Shown here in pieces: positions 1-8,644 of a DNA stretch of 64,000 nucleotides. Source of the DNA: DATBLE01 sp963775695 (lineage in GTDB: Bacteria; Actinomycetota; Thermoleophilia; Gaiellales; Gaiellaceae). The notes under the pieces were generated by a model. The model saw nothing but the letters and a program-made list of their open reading frames with translations. It was not told the DNA's origin and made no database searches. Within the stretch, counting starts at the first letter, position 1. Every line of letters begins with the position of its first letter. The position numbers and the translations under genes were made by a program. Location: positions 372,001 to 436,000 of the forward strand of contig CAVZJU010000001.1 in NCBI GenBank assembly GCA_963775695.1. Reading direction: 5' to 3'.

Positions 1-51
1 CAGGCGCGCGACCAGCGTCGTCGTGTCGCCCATCCATGGAGAATAGGACAG

Positions 52-396
52 GTGGTGCAGCTGGTCCTGATCGGGGTCGCAGCGGGCTTCTTCAGCGCTC
101 TCTTCGGCGTCGGCGGTGGAATCATCGTCGTCCCCCTGCTGCTGCTGCTCGGACGCTGGCAGGAGCGCCCCGCCATGGCGACCTCGCTGGCGGCGATCGG
201 CATCATCGCGCTGGCCGGCGCGATCTCATACGGCTTCCACGGTGAGCTGAAGCCCGGTGCCGCCGCGCTGGTCGGCCTGCCCGCCGCCGCCGGGGCGATC
301 GCCGGCACGGCGCTCCAGCAACGGGTGGCCGGCCGGACGCTCTCGCTGCTCTTCGCGGTCATGCTCACGGGCGTCGGGATCAAGCTCCTCGTCTGA
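52..396 (+). CDS. TauE/SafE-family membrane permease, half-size protein 1
   Basis: The 114-residue product is almost wholly hydrophobic, with about four membrane segments, and carries the glycine-rich FGVGGGIIVVP motif near its N terminus that marks one repeat of the TauE/SafE (DUF81) family of anion or sulfur-compound exporters. Usual family members have two such repeats in about 250 residues; this is one repeat only. Two adjacent GTG codons (52 and 55) follow an AGGACAG ribosome-binding-like stretch. The stop overlaps the start of the next gene (TGATG), which encodes the second repeat, so the two probably act as a heterodimer. The substrate cannot be read from the sequence. Confidence 0.8.
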   Translation: MVQLVLIGVAAGFFSALFGVGGGIIVVPLLLLLGRWQERPAMATSLAAIGIIALAGAISYGFHGELKPGAAALVGLPAAAGAIAGTALQQRVAGRTLSLLFAVMLTGVGIKLLV

Positions 397-767
397 TGGA
401 CGTCGCCCTGCTGGCCATCGGGCTCGGCGCGCTCGCCGGCGTCCTCGCCGGCCTGTTCGGCGTGGGCGGCGGCATCCTCTTCGTGCCGACGCTGACCCTC
501 GGGCTCGGCCTCACGCAGCTGCACGCCGGGGGGACATCCCTGCTGGCGATCATCCCGACGGTCGCGGCCGGCACCTGGCGCCAGCAGCGGTACGGCAACG
601 TGCGCTGGCGCCCGGCGATCGTGATCGGGCTGGCGGCGATCGGCGGGGTGGAGGCCGGCGTGGTCGTCGCCGAGAGTCTGCCCGCGGTCGTGCTCGAGCG
701 CCTCTTCGGAGCCCTGATGATCGCCGTCGCCGCACAGGTGGCCTGGCGGGCCTGGCGGCGCGGATAG
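396..767 (+). CDS. TauE/SafE-family membrane permease, half-size protein 2
   Basis: The 123-residue hydrophobic protein repeats the family motif as FGVGGGILFVPTL at residues 20-32 and ends in a basic tail, as the second half of a TauE/SafE permease would. Its ATG shares a base with the stop of the preceding half-gene, so the pair is translationally coupled. Together the two proteins equal one normal-length permease. I infer that the functional unit is an assembly of both; a recent split of one gene is the alternative reading, because no residues seem to be missing at the junction. Confidence 0.8.
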   Translation: MDVALLAIGLGALAGVLAGLFGVGGGILFVPTLTLGLGLTQLHAGGTSLLAIIPTVAAGTWRQQRYGNVRWRPAIVIGLAAIGGVEAGVVVAESLPAVVLERLFGALMIAVAAQVAWRAWRRG

Positions 768-814
768 CTCCCCGACCGGCCGCGTCTCGGGGGATTCCCC
801 ATAATGCAGGAGCG

Positions 815-2335
815 GTGAAGGGGCGTTTCAGCGTTGCATTCAGCCTGGTCGTGATGTGCGCGGCCGTCGTCGGGGCTGCCTCCGGCTCGCCGCCGATCGC
901 TCCGGGTCCCCCGGCCACCGCGACCGGGCTTGCGGTCCAGATCGTCGCCGCGGACCAGACCCTCGTCGGTGCGACCTCCCAGGCGAGCGCTCCGCCGGAT
1001 GCGGCTCCGCCGCAGGCGTCGTTCGCGTACCCCTCGGACGGCTCGGTCGTTTCGGCCGCATCGACGTCGGTGAACGTGACCGCCAGCGCGGGAGACGGAA
1101 CAGCGAGCGTGACCACGAGCCTGTCCGGGGTTTCGCTGTTCGACGGCGAGATCACAGCCGACGCGGTGCAGGGTTCCGTCAGCTCGGCGGGGACGGTCGG
1201 CGACCTCGGCGATTCCGGGCTGACCAACCTGGTCGTGCTCGGCGTTCCCGTGACCGCGACCCCCAATGCGCGGATCCCGCTGGCCGACTGGGGTTACGCG
1301 CTGCTGCTCGCCGAGTCGACCAAGGCGGGCGGCTCGGCCTCTCCCTCCTGGCGGGGCACGGTGACCACGCTGGTCGTCCACCTCGACGCCGACCACGGCG
1401 GCCTGACCGCAGGCAGCGAGATTCGCATCGGCTACGCCGACGCCTACGCGCGCCCGCCGGCTTCGCCCGCGACGACGGCGACGACGACTACGACGAAGAC
1501 CACGACGACGAAGCCGTCGCGGGCGGCGCACCGCCCGCGCGGGGCGCAGATGCCGCCGCCCTCGCTTGCGCCGGGCGCCGATGCGAAGACGAAGTCGTCC
1601 AAGAAGAAGGCGAAGCGAGGCGGCCCGCTCGTGCTCACGCCGCCGACCGTGACCCCGAAGCTGACCTCGGGCGGCTACGTCTTCCCGCTCTACGGGCCGT
1701 CGGGCTACGGGGATACGTTCGGCGCGCCGCGCGGGGACGTGTCCGGCGGCTGGCACCACGGCGACGACATCTTCGCGCCCCTGGGCGCACCCATCCTCGC
1801 GGTCGCGAGCGGCACGGTGTTCTCGGTCGGCTGGAACGAGGTCGGCGGCTGGCGGCTCTGGCTGCGGGACAGCGGCGGGAACGAGTTCTACTACGCCCAC
1901 CTCTCCGCCTACACGAGCCTGGCGGTCAACGGTCGCCACGTGACCGCCGGCCAGGTGCTCGGCTTCGTCGGCAACACGGGCGACGCCCAGGGCACGCCGT
2001 TCCACCTCCACTTCGAGGTGCACCCGGTCTCGATGCTCTTCCTGGGCTACGACGGAGCGGTCGATCCGACGAAGTACCTCGACGCCTGGAAGCGGCTCGA
2101 GGACATCCGGATCCTTCCGGCGGTGCCCCTGTACGCGACCCAATCGCAGGCCGGAGCGGCGAGCAGCGCGCCGGCTCCCGGCGCAATGCTGCTGGAGTCG
2201 AGCGACATCTCGACTGCAAGCGGCCTCGATCCCGGGTCGCTTCGACGGGCGATGCGCGCTCCCGTCACGGTCGAGTCGCGGGGCAGCCCGCTCGGCCAGC
2301 TACCGACGCCGCTGCCCGTGCTCGACCGAGCATAA
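815..2335 (+). CDS. Secreted M23-family (LytM) metallopeptidase
   Basis: The start chosen is GTG 815 after GCAGGAG; it gives a signal peptide (residues 1-25, hydrophobic core ending AASGSP). Residues about 25-205 are an unassigned Ala/Ser/Thr-rich exported region. A Thr/Lys-rich linker follows (about 210-275), then a peptidase M23 domain. The zinc ligands are visible: HHGDD at residues 314-318 and HLHFE at 397-401, preceded by the usual YGxxxYGDTFG stretch. M23 enzymes cut peptide cross-links in peptidoglycan or act as degenerate scaffolds; here all ligands are present, so a cell-wall endopeptidase is likely. It is 506 residues long and stands alone. Confidence 0.85.
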   Translation: MKGRFSVAFSLVVMCAAVVGAASGSPPIAPGPPATATGLAVQIVAADQTLVGATSQASAPPDAAPPQASFAYPSDGSVVSAASTSVNVTASAGDGTASVTTSLSGVSLFDGEITADAVQGSVSSAGTVGDLGDSGLTNLVVLGVPVTATPNARIPLADWGYALLLAESTKAGGSASPSWRGTVTTLVVHLDADHGGLTAGSEIRIGYADAYARPPASPATTATTTTTKTTTTKPSRAAHRPRGAQMPPPSLAPGADAKTKSSKKKAKRGGPLVLTPPTVTPKLTSGGYVFPLYGPSGYGDTFGAPRGDVSGGWHHGDDIFAPLGAPILAVASGTVFSVGWNEVGGWRLWLRDSGGNEFYYAHLSAYTSLAVNGRHVTAGQVLGFVGNTGDAQGTPFHLHFEVHPVSMLFLGYDGAVDPTKYLDAWKRLEDIRILPAVPLYATQSQAGAASSAPAPGAMLLESSDISTASGLDPGSLRRAMRAPVTVESRGSPLGQLPTPLPVLDRA

Positions 2336-2420
2336 GCGCTTCGCCGCCGCGCCCGACATGTGCGGGCGCGGCTCTCGAGCGCTTGCCAGCAGCAGGCGAT
2401 GCGAGCGCCAGCGAGCGGGC

Positions 2421-2460
2421 GAAGGAGAGGGCCCGCGGGGGAACCACGGGTTCCCTCGTG
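2421..2460. repeat. Junction palindrome, copy A
   Basis: This 40-bp copy of the dispersed palindrome holds GGGGGAACCAYGGGTTCCC and lies exactly next to the stop codon of the minus-strand gene at 2461-2904, in the convergent gap after the M23 gene. It matches copy E (55259-55300) at most positions. It could fold as a terminator for both genes. Confidence 0.7.
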
Positions 2461-2904
2461 TTAGGCCGCTCCCATGCCTCCGTTGCCGGACTGGGGCTGG
2501 TCGTCGAAGCCGAACTCGTCCGAGCCGCCGAACAGCTTGTCCTTCAGCCAGCGGCGCGTCTCCTGTCCGGTGAACGGGTTGAAGAGCAGGCCCACGGCAA
2601 GGCCGATCAGCAGCAGGACCGCGCGCCCCGAATGCTTCTCCCTGCTTTGGCCCTGCAGCCGGGTCGCTGCTTCTCGCAGCTCCGCCGTCGCGACGCGGAA
2701 GCTGTCCTGGAGATCCTGGTCGGAGGCCACGCGCTGGGCCGCGGAGACCACGCTGCGTGGGGCGATCAGCTGGTCGTAGATCGTCCGCGCAGCCGCGTAC
2801 GCTTGCTTGACGTGCTCACGGAGCTCCTCGTCGTTCAGAGCCCGATCCACGTAAGGTTTCGCTGTCCCGGCCACTGAGGCCACCCTGTCCGTCGTCTTCG
2901 GCAT
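2461..2904 (-). CDS. Conserved hypothetical protein with one membrane segment
   Basis: The 147-residue product begins with an amphipathic, alpha-helical, charged region (about residues 15-95, rich in Ala, Glu and Arg), followed by one membrane segment (residues about 97-113, AVLLLIGLAVGLLFNPFTG) and an acidic, glycine-rich tail. The arrangement resembles small actinobacterial envelope or YtxH-like proteins, but no catalytic motif is seen. ATG at 2904 follows GAAAGGACT at good spacing. It is divergent from the lipoprotein gene starting at 2939. Function unknown. Confidence 0.7.
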   Translation of the reverse strand: MPKTTDRVASVAGTAKPYVDRALNDEELREHVKQAYAAARTIYDQLIAPRSVVSAAQRVASDQDLQDSFRVATAELREAATRLQGQSREKHSGRAVLLLIGLAVGLLFNPFTGQETRRWLKDKLFGGSDEFGFDDQPQSGNGGMGAA

Positions 2905-2938
2905 GTTCCGAGTCCTTTCGGTCGTCGATCCGAGCCGA

Positions 2939-3475
2939 GTGTATCCCGAGAGATACAGGCGCAAACGACCTGCTGTCGTCGCGGGCGCGCTCCTATTCGT
3001 TCTGGGGGCCGCCGGCTGCGGCGGGGGAGGCGGCGGCACGTCGGCGACGACCGCGACGGCCGGTCAGGAGGTGAAGGGAAACGGCTTCGTCTTCCGTGCC
3101 CCGGAGGATTGGCAGAAGACCGTCCGGGCGACCTCCGCATCTGCGCGGCAGGAGCCCTCGACGCTCGTCTCGGTGGTCGTGCTGCCGCTGGTGAAGCCGT
3201 ACCGCATTGCGCTCTTTCCACGGGTGGCGAAGGAGCTCGACCGGGTCGCCGACACGTACGCAGCCAGCCTCAAGGGTACCGTGACTTCGCGGCGAACGGT
3301 CGACGTCGCCGGCCGGAAGGCACGCGAGTACCGCGTCGTCCACGGCGACCTCGTCGACCTGATCACCTTCGTGTTGCGCGGGCAGCGGAGCTACCAGCTG
3401 ACCTGCCGCTGGCGCGAGTCGGACGGCGAGCCCGACGCCTGCGCGCAACTCGTCGCCAGCTTCGCGTTCCGCTAG
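2939..3475 (+). CDS. Putative lipoprotein of unknown function
   Basis: The protein has a basic N terminus, a hydrophobic stretch and a lipobox ending LGAAGC followed by a glycine-rich linker, as in exported actinobacterial lipoproteins of about 180 residues. The mature part (VKGNGFVFRAPEDWQ onward) resembles the LpqN/PsbP-like fold family of small lipoproteins with an APxDW motif. That assignment is tentative. GTG 2939 is preferred because it places the positively charged region next to the hydrophobic core; ATG 2903 would overlap the start of the divergent gene. Confidence 0.65.
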   Translation: MYPERYRRKRPAVVAGALLFVLGAAGCGGGGGGTSATTATAGQEVKGNGFVFRAPEDWQKTVRATSASARQEPSTLVSVVVLPLVKPYRIALFPRVAKELDRVADTYAASLKGTVTSRRTVDVAGRKAREYRVVHGDLVDLITFVLRGQRSYQLTCRWRESDGEPDACAQLVASFAFR

Positions 3476-3514
3476 CCTGCTCGGTCCTGTACGCGGGCGG
3501 CTCTGCCGGCTGCG

Positions 3515-5920
3515 CTACGGACCAGCCGCCGCCTGTCGCTCGGTCGCCGGGTACGGTCGAGCAGACGCGCCGTTTCCCAGTGCCGCCTCGAGCACCTCGT
3601 CGGCCGTCTCGGCAAGCACGAACGTGATCTCCCCGCGCGTCTCGTCGGGCAACTCGCTCAGGTCGGCCGCGTTCTCGCGCGGCAGGACCACCTTCTTCAG
3701 GCCGGCCCGCTGTGCTGCCAGCACCTTCTCGCGCACGCCGCCGATTTGCAGCACCTGGCCGGTGAGCGTGATCTCGCCGGTCATCCCGACCTCCTCGGAC
3801 ACGGTTCGTCCGGTGGCGAGCGAGACGATCGCAGTCGCCATCGTCACGCCGGCCGAAGGCCCGTCCTTGGGAACCGCGCCGGCGGGGACGTGGATGTGGA
3901 TGTCGTGCTCGGCGAACCAGTTCGGCTCGATGCCCAGCCGCTCCGCATGGCTGCGCACCCAGGAGAGCGCCGCCTGGGCCGACTCCTGCATGACCTCGCC
4001 GAGCTGGCCGGTGATGCGCAGGCCGCCCTTGCCGGGATAGGCGGTGGCCTCGATGAAGAGGACGTCGCCGCCCACCGCGGTCACCGCGAGCCCCGTGGCC
4101 ACGCCGGGGTCGGAGGTGCGCTTGCGCACCTCGCCCGAAAACCGCCGCGGTCCCAACGCCTCGCGTACGGCGGCGGCATCGATCCGCACGTCTCCGCTCT
4201 CGCCCTCGGCGACCCGGCGGGCGGTCTTGCGCAGGACGTCGGCGATCCGCCGCTCGAGGTTCCGCAGGCCCGCCTCTCGCGTGTATTCGCGGACGATCGT
4301 CCGCAGCGCGTCGTCGTCGACCTCGACGTGCTCCGCCGAGAGCCCGTGCGCTTCGAGCTGCTTCGGTAGCAGGAAGCGCTTCGCGATCTGGACCTTCTCG
4401 TCCTCGGTGTAGCCGGAGAGCTGGATCACGTCCATGCGGTCGAGCAGCGGCCCCGGGATCGTCTCCAGCTGGTTCGCGGTGCAGATGAACAGCACCTTCG
4501 AAAGGTCGAACGGGAGGTCGAGGTAGTGGTCGCGGAACGTCGAGTGCTGCTCCGGATCGAGCACCTCGAGCATCGCGCTGGCCGGGTCGCCGCGCCAGTC
4601 GGCGCCCATCTTGTCGATCTCGTCGATCAGGAAGACCGGGTTCTTCGACTCGGAGTCGCGGATCGCACGGATGATCGTGCCCGGCATCGCGCCGATGTAC
4701 GTGCGGCGGTGGCCGCGGATCTCCGACTCGTCGCGGACGCCGCCCACCGAGATGCGGGTGAACTTCCGCCCGAGCGTGCGCGCAATCGACTGGCCGAGCG
4801 AGGTCTTGCCGACGCCGGGCGGGCCGACGAAGCAGAGGATCGGGCCGCTGACGTCGCCCTTCAGCTTCGAGACGGCGAGGTACTCGACGATCCGGTCCTT
4901 CACCTTCTCGAGGTCGAAGTGGTCCTCGTCGAGGATGCGCCGCGCCTGCTCGAGGTCGAGGTTGTCCTCGGTGGTCTTGTCCCACGGCAGCGTGATGATC
5001 CAGTCCAGGTACGTGCGAATGACGCCGTACTCGGCTGCCGCGGGTGGCAGCTTCTCCAGCCGGGAGAGCTCGCGCTCCGCCGCCTTGCGGATCTCCTCGG
5101 GCAGCTCCAGCTCGGCGAGCTGGGAGCGCAGCTCGTTCACCTCGGCCTGCTGCTCGTCGCCGTCCCCGAGCTCCTCCTGGATCGCCTTCAGCTGCTGGCG
5201 CAGGAAGTACTCGCGCTGGCCCTTCTCCATCTCCGACTGGACCTGCGACTGGATCTTCGAGCCGAGCTCGATCACCTCGAGCTCACGGCTGAGGATCGCC
5301 GAAATCGCCCGCAGGCGCTCCTCGACGTTCGCGGTCTCGAGCAGCTGCTGCTTCTCCTCCGCCTTCAGGCGCATGGTCGATGCGACGAGGTAGGAGAGGA
5401 CGGTCGGGTCGTCGACGTTCGCCGCGGCGAGCTGAAGCTCCTCGGGCAGGTACGGAACCGCCGCGATGATCGCCGCGAACTGGTTCTGGACGTTGCGCGC
5501 CAGAGCCTCCAGCTCCTTCGACTCCTCGACGACTTCGGGGACATCGCCGAACTCGCCGACCAGGTACGGCTCCTCCTGCACGCGCCGGTCGAGCCGGATC
5601 CGCTTCACGCCCTGGACGAGGATCCGCAGCGTGCCGTCGGGGATCCGGATGAGCTTGTGGACGACAGCAGCCGTGCCGATCTCGTGCAGGTCGTCCCAGC
5701 CCGGCGTCTCGACGTCCTCGTTGCGCACTGCGACGAGGGCGAGCATCCGGTCGCCCGAGGCAACCTCGTCGACCAGCGCGATCGAACGCTCCTGGCCGAT
5801 CGCCAGCGGCGTCATCGACTGCGGGAAGACCACCGTCTCCTTCAGCGGGAGCACGGGAAGGGTCGATGGAACCTCGATCTCCTCCTCGTCGACGACGACC
5901 TCCTGCTCGAGCTCGCTCAT
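3515..5920 (-). CDS. lon: ATP-dependent protease Lon
   Basis: The protein (801 residues, usual length for bacterial LonA) degrades misfolded and regulatory proteins in the cytoplasm. Domains in order are the N-terminal substrate domain (about 20-210), coiled coil, AAA+ domain with Walker A GPPGVGKT (Lys372) and Walker B FLIDEIDKMG, and the Ser-Lys protease domain with GPSAG (Ser689) and Lys732. The 43-residue spacing of the catalytic pair equals that of E. coli Lon. Its ATG overlaps the stop of the upstream hsp20 gene (ATGA), so the holdase and the protease form a two-gene proteostasis operon read from the leaderless promoter at 6366. Confidence 0.97.
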   Translation of the reverse strand: MSELEQEVVVDEEEIEVPSTLPVLPLKETVVFPQSMTPLAIGQERSIALVDEVASGDRMLALVAVRNEDVETPGWDDLHEIGTAAVVHKLIRIPDGTLRILVQGVKRIRLDRRVQEEPYLVGEFGDVPEVVEESKELEALARNVQNQFAAIIAAVPYLPEELQLAAANVDDPTVLSYLVASTMRLKAEEKQQLLETANVEERLRAISAILSRELEVIELGSKIQSQVQSEMEKGQREYFLRQQLKAIQEELGDGDEQQAEVNELRSQLAELELPEEIRKAAERELSRLEKLPPAAAEYGVIRTYLDWIITLPWDKTTEDNLDLEQARRILDEDHFDLEKVKDRIVEYLAVSKLKGDVSGPILCFVGPPGVGKTSLGQSIARTLGRKFTRISVGGVRDESEIRGHRRTYIGAMPGTIIRAIRDSESKNPVFLIDEIDKMGADWRGDPASAMLEVLDPEQHSTFRDHYLDLPFDLSKVLFICTANQLETIPGPLLDRMDVIQLSGYTEDEKVQIAKRFLLPKQLEAHGLSAEHVEVDDDALRTIVREYTREAGLRNLERRIADVLRKTARRVAEGESGDVRIDAAAVREALGPRRFSGEVRKRTSDPGVATGLAVTAVGGDVLFIEATAYPGKGGLRITGQLGEVMQESAQAALSWVRSHAERLGIEPNWFAEHDIHIHVPAGAVPKDGPSAGVTMATAIVSLATGRTVSEEVGMTGEITLTGQVLQIGGVREKVLAAQRAGLKKVVLPRENAADLSELPDETRGEITFVLAETADEVLEAALGNGASARPYPATERQAAAGP

Positions 5921-6357
5921 TGTTCGCCTCTCTTCTCGCCGAGCACGATCACGATCCGGCCGGCGCACGGCTTCCGGGCCAGCGGCATCACGATCATCAG
6001 CTGGCCGCGCTCGTAGTGCGCCTCGGCGCGGTCGGGGTCGACGTCTTCGGCGAGCGAGACACGTCGCTGGAAGGGTCCGTATTCGAGCTCCATCTGCCGG
6101 TAGGAGACGCGGGTCTCGCGCTGCGGTCTCCGGCGCTCGCCGACGATGTTCACCGTCCGCTCGGTGACAGTGATCTCGACGTCGTGAGGCTCGATGCCTG
6201 GCAGGTCGACGACGACGGTCACGGCCTGGGGGTCGTCGGACCGATAGCAGTCCACCTGCGGCCGGTAGCCGCGGCGGGCGGTGAAGCTGGGCAGCTGCCA
6301 CAGCTCCGCGAACAACTCTTCGAGCTGCTCGGAATTGACCTTACGTCGCTTCTCCAT
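5917..6357 (-). CDS. Small heat shock protein (Hsp20/alpha-crystallin family)
   Basis: The 146-residue protein has a short N-terminal arm (1-35) and an alpha-crystallin domain (about 38-130) with the family landmarks VVVDLPGI and the C-terminal hydrophobic strand before a basic tail. Such proteins are ATP-independent holdases for unfolding proteins. It is the first gene of an operon with lon, whose start overlaps its stop by four bases. The ATG is preceded by TACCCT eight bases upstream and by no Shine-Dalgarno sequence, so the message is probably leaderless. A tandem operator lies further upstream. Confidence 0.93.
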   Translation of the reverse strand: MEKRRKVNSEQLEELFAELWQLPSFTARRGYRPQVDCYRSDDPQAVTVVVDLPGIEPHDVEITVTERTVNIVGERRRPQRETRVSYRQMELEYGPFQRRVSLAEDVDPDRAEAHYERGQLMIVMPLARKPCAGRIVIVLGEKRGEQ

Positions 6358-6365
6358 GGGTCTCT

Positions 6366-6371
6366 AGGGTA
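6366..6371 (-). promoter_or_regulatory. Leaderless -10 box of hsp20-lon
   Basis: TACCCT on the minus strand ends eight bases before the hsp20 ATG, which puts the transcription start on or next to the start codon. This is the common promoter layout in the window. Confidence 0.55.
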
Positions 6372-6396
6372 CCCTCGCTCGGTAGTGGCGAACCTG

Positions 6397-6427
6397 GTTA
6401 GCGGTCACTAAGTTAGCAAATACTAAC
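6397..6427. promoter_or_regulatory. Tandem inverted-repeat operator
   Basis: Two copies of GTTAG-N6-CTAA lie head to tail (6397-6411 and 6412-6427), the second ending in CTAAC directly against the GTG start of the MMPL gene. TTAG-N6-CTAA is the kind of dyad bound by MarR/SlyA or TetR-type repressors. It also lies upstream of the divergent hsp20 promoter, so one regulator could serve both directions. No regulator gene is adjacent. Confidence 0.65.
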
Positions 6428-8644
6428 GTGATGGCGGCATCGACGAGACTCGCGATGAGGCTGCGCTGGCCGATCGTGGCGGCCTGGCTCGTCGTCATGG
6501 TCGTCGGGTTCTGGGCTTCGGGACGCCTGTCTGCGCTGCAGTCGAACGTCTTCAGCGTCCCCGGCACGGACGCGGAGCACGTGCGGTCGGTGCTCCAGCA
6601 CCGCTTCGGCGATCGCAGCGACGGTGCGTTCACCGTCGTGTTCCGCGTCAGCGACTCGGCCGATCCGGCGGCGCGTGCACGGCTCCAGCGCGTGCTCGAC
6701 GGCGGCGCCCGCGCGATCCCGACCGGCCGGGGGACGGCGCTGCTGCCGGCCGGGCGACACGTGCTGTACGGCAACGTCATCTCCACGCTCGACCTGGCCG
6801 ACGCGAAGACGAGGTCCGGCGACCTGGTCAGGGCGATCGGGCAGCCGGCCGGCACGCAGGCGTACGTCACGGGCGCCCCGGCGATCCAGCACGACCTCGA
6901 CCCGATCTTCAGCCGGGACCTGGCGAAGGGCGAGTCGATCGCCTTGCCGATCGCGCTCGTCGTGCTCCTGCTCGTCTTCGGCCTGTCCTGGGCGGTGCTG
7001 ATCCCGTTCCTGTTCGCGGCCAGCACGGTGCTGGGGACGCTCTCGCTCGTCTACGTGATCGCACACTTCATCACCATGCCGACCTACGTCACCAACCTGA
7101 TCTACCTGATCGGATTGGGGATCGCGATCGACTACTCCCTGTTGATCGTCTACCGCTTCCGCGAGGAGCTGGCGCACGGACTGGAGGTCGAGGCTGCGGT
7201 CGTGCGGACGATGCAGACGGCCGGGCGGGCGGTGGTCTTCTCCGGGGCGACGGTGGCGATCGGGCTCGCGCTGCTGATCTTCATGCCGCTCCCGTTCATC
7301 CGCGCGATCGGGATCGGCGGCTTCCTGCTCCCGGTCGTCTCCCTCCTGGCCGCGCTCACGCTCCAGCCGGCCCTGCTCTCGATCTTCGGGCGCGGAGGCA
7401 TGCACCGCCTGCCGGTGGCGGCGTTTCTTCGCGACCGCCTGCGGCTGCCTGTGCGCGCCCCCGCCCGGCCGGACGACGTGGAGCGCCGCTACTGGGCGCG
7501 CATGGCGCGCTCGATCATGCGGCGGAAGTGGCGTTACGTGCTCACGACCGTGGCGCTGCTCCTCGCCCTCGCCGTGCCGGTCGCCTGGCTCCAGCTGACG
7601 CCGGGCGCGACCGCGGGCATCCCGCAGTCCCCGCAGTCGGTACGCGGGCTGAACGTGCTGAAGACGGCGCTCGGGCCCGGCGCGATCGCGCCCGCACAGG
7701 TGCTGGTCGATACCGGCAGGCCGGGTGGGGTGTCCCACCCTGCCCTCCAGGCTGCGATCGGCCGGCTGGTCGGGGAGGTGAAGAGCGATCCGGAGGCGGC
7801 GGCCGCGTACTACCTCCCCGGCGGGCGCTTCGTCGACCGCGCGGGCCGGTACGCGCAGGTGATCGTGGCGACGAAGCACGAGTACGGCTCGGAGGAGGCG
7901 CAGGCGTTCGTCCACCGCCTGCGCGACGCGCTGATTCCGGCCGCGGCGTTCCCGGCCGGAGCGGCGGTGCTCGCGGGCGGTGCGTCACCCCAGGGCGTCG
8001 ACTTCCTGCATGTCGCCTACGGCGCGTTCCCGTGGCTCGTCGCCGCCGTCCTCTTGCTCACCTACCTGCTGCTCATGCGCGCGTTCCGGTCGCTGATCCT
8101 GCCGCTGAAGGCGGTGGTGCTGAACCTGCTCTCGGTGGCGGCGGCCTACGGCGCCCTGGTCGTCGTCTTCCGGTTCGGGCTCGGCCACGACCTGCTCGGC
8201 CTCTACGAGTTCCCGCAGATCGAGGGGTGGATACCGATCTTCCTGTTCGCGATGCTCTTCGGCCTCTCGATGGACTACGAGGTGTTCCTCGTCAGCCGGA
8301 TGCGCGAGGAGTGGGACGAGAGCCACGACAACGAGCGGGCGGTCGCCCTCGGCCTCGAGCGGACCGGGCGGATCATCACCGCGGCAGCCGTGATCATGGT
8401 CGCCGCCTTCTGCGGCTTCATGGCGGGCAGCATCGTCGGCCTGCAGGAGTTCGGGGCGGGACTCGCCGTCGCCATCCTGCTCGATGCCACCATCGTGCGG
8501 GCGATGATGGTGCCTGCCTTGATGGCGGTGATGGGGAAGTACAACTGGTGGCTGCCGGCGAGGGTGGCGAGGATCGTCCGCGTCCGGCCCTCGCCGCTCC
8601 CCGACCGTGGTACAAGTTCCGCGTGGCCGAGTCGGCCAGTCTGA
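6428..8644 (+). CDS. MMPL/RND-family transporter
   Basis: The 738-residue protein has the MMPL architecture: an N-terminal membrane helix, an extracytoplasmic domain (about 40-165), a block of five or six helices, a second outer domain and a final helix block. The paired motifs GIAIDYSLLIVYRFREEL (about 218-235) and SMDYEVFLVSRMREEW (about 615-630) hold the Asp-Tyr pairs used for proton coupling in mycobacterial MmpL transporters. Such proteins export lipids or drugs. GTG 6428 and ATG 6431 both directly follow the operator and have no ribosome binding site, so the mRNA may be leaderless; the downstream ATG at 6455 is an alternative. Confidence 0.9.
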   Translation: MMAASTRLAMRLRWPIVAAWLVVMVVGFWASGRLSALQSNVFSVPGTDAEHVRSVLQHRFGDRSDGAFTVVFRVSDSADPAARARLQRVLDGGARAIPTGRGTALLPAGRHVLYGNVISTLDLADAKTRSGDLVRAIGQPAGTQAYVTGAPAIQHDLDPIFSRDLAKGESIALPIALVVLLLVFGLSWAVLIPFLFAASTVLGTLSLVYVIAHFITMPTYVTNLIYLIGLGIAIDYSLLIVYRFREELAHGLEVEAAVVRTMQTAGRAVVFSGATVAIGLALLIFMPLPFIRAIGIGGFLLPVVSLLAALTLQPALLSIFGRGGMHRLPVAAFLRDRLRLPVRAPARPDDVERRYWARMARSIMRRKWRYVLTTVALLLALAVPVAWLQLTPGATAGIPQSPQSVRGLNVLKTALGPGAIAPAQVLVDTGRPGGVSHPALQAAIGRLVGEVKSDPEAAAAYYLPGGRFVDRAGRYAQVIVATKHEYGSEEAQAFVHRLRDALIPAAAFPAGAAVLAGGASPQGVDFLHVAYGAFPWLVAAVLLLTYLLLMRAFRSLILPLKAVVLNLLSVAAAYGALVVVFRFGLGHDLLGLYEFPQIEGWIPIFLFAMLFGLSMDYEVFLVSRMREEWDESHDNERAVALGLERTGRIITAAAVIMVAAFCGFMAGSIVGLQEFGAGLAVAILLDATIVRAMMVPALMAVMGKYNWWLPARVARIVRVRPSPLPDRGTSSAWPSRPV

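Noticed and set aside
380..2143. Long minus-strand ORF antisense to the second TauE half-gene and the M23 gene
   Set aside because: Its Arg/Val/Glu-rich composition is typical of antisense frames in GC-rich genomes, and the opposite strand carries clear family motifs.
4526..6016. Long plus-strand ORF antisense to lon (496 codons)
   Set aside because: It is a GC-rich shadow of lon; its Leu/Asp/Arg-rich composition mirrors codon-position bias and shows no motif.
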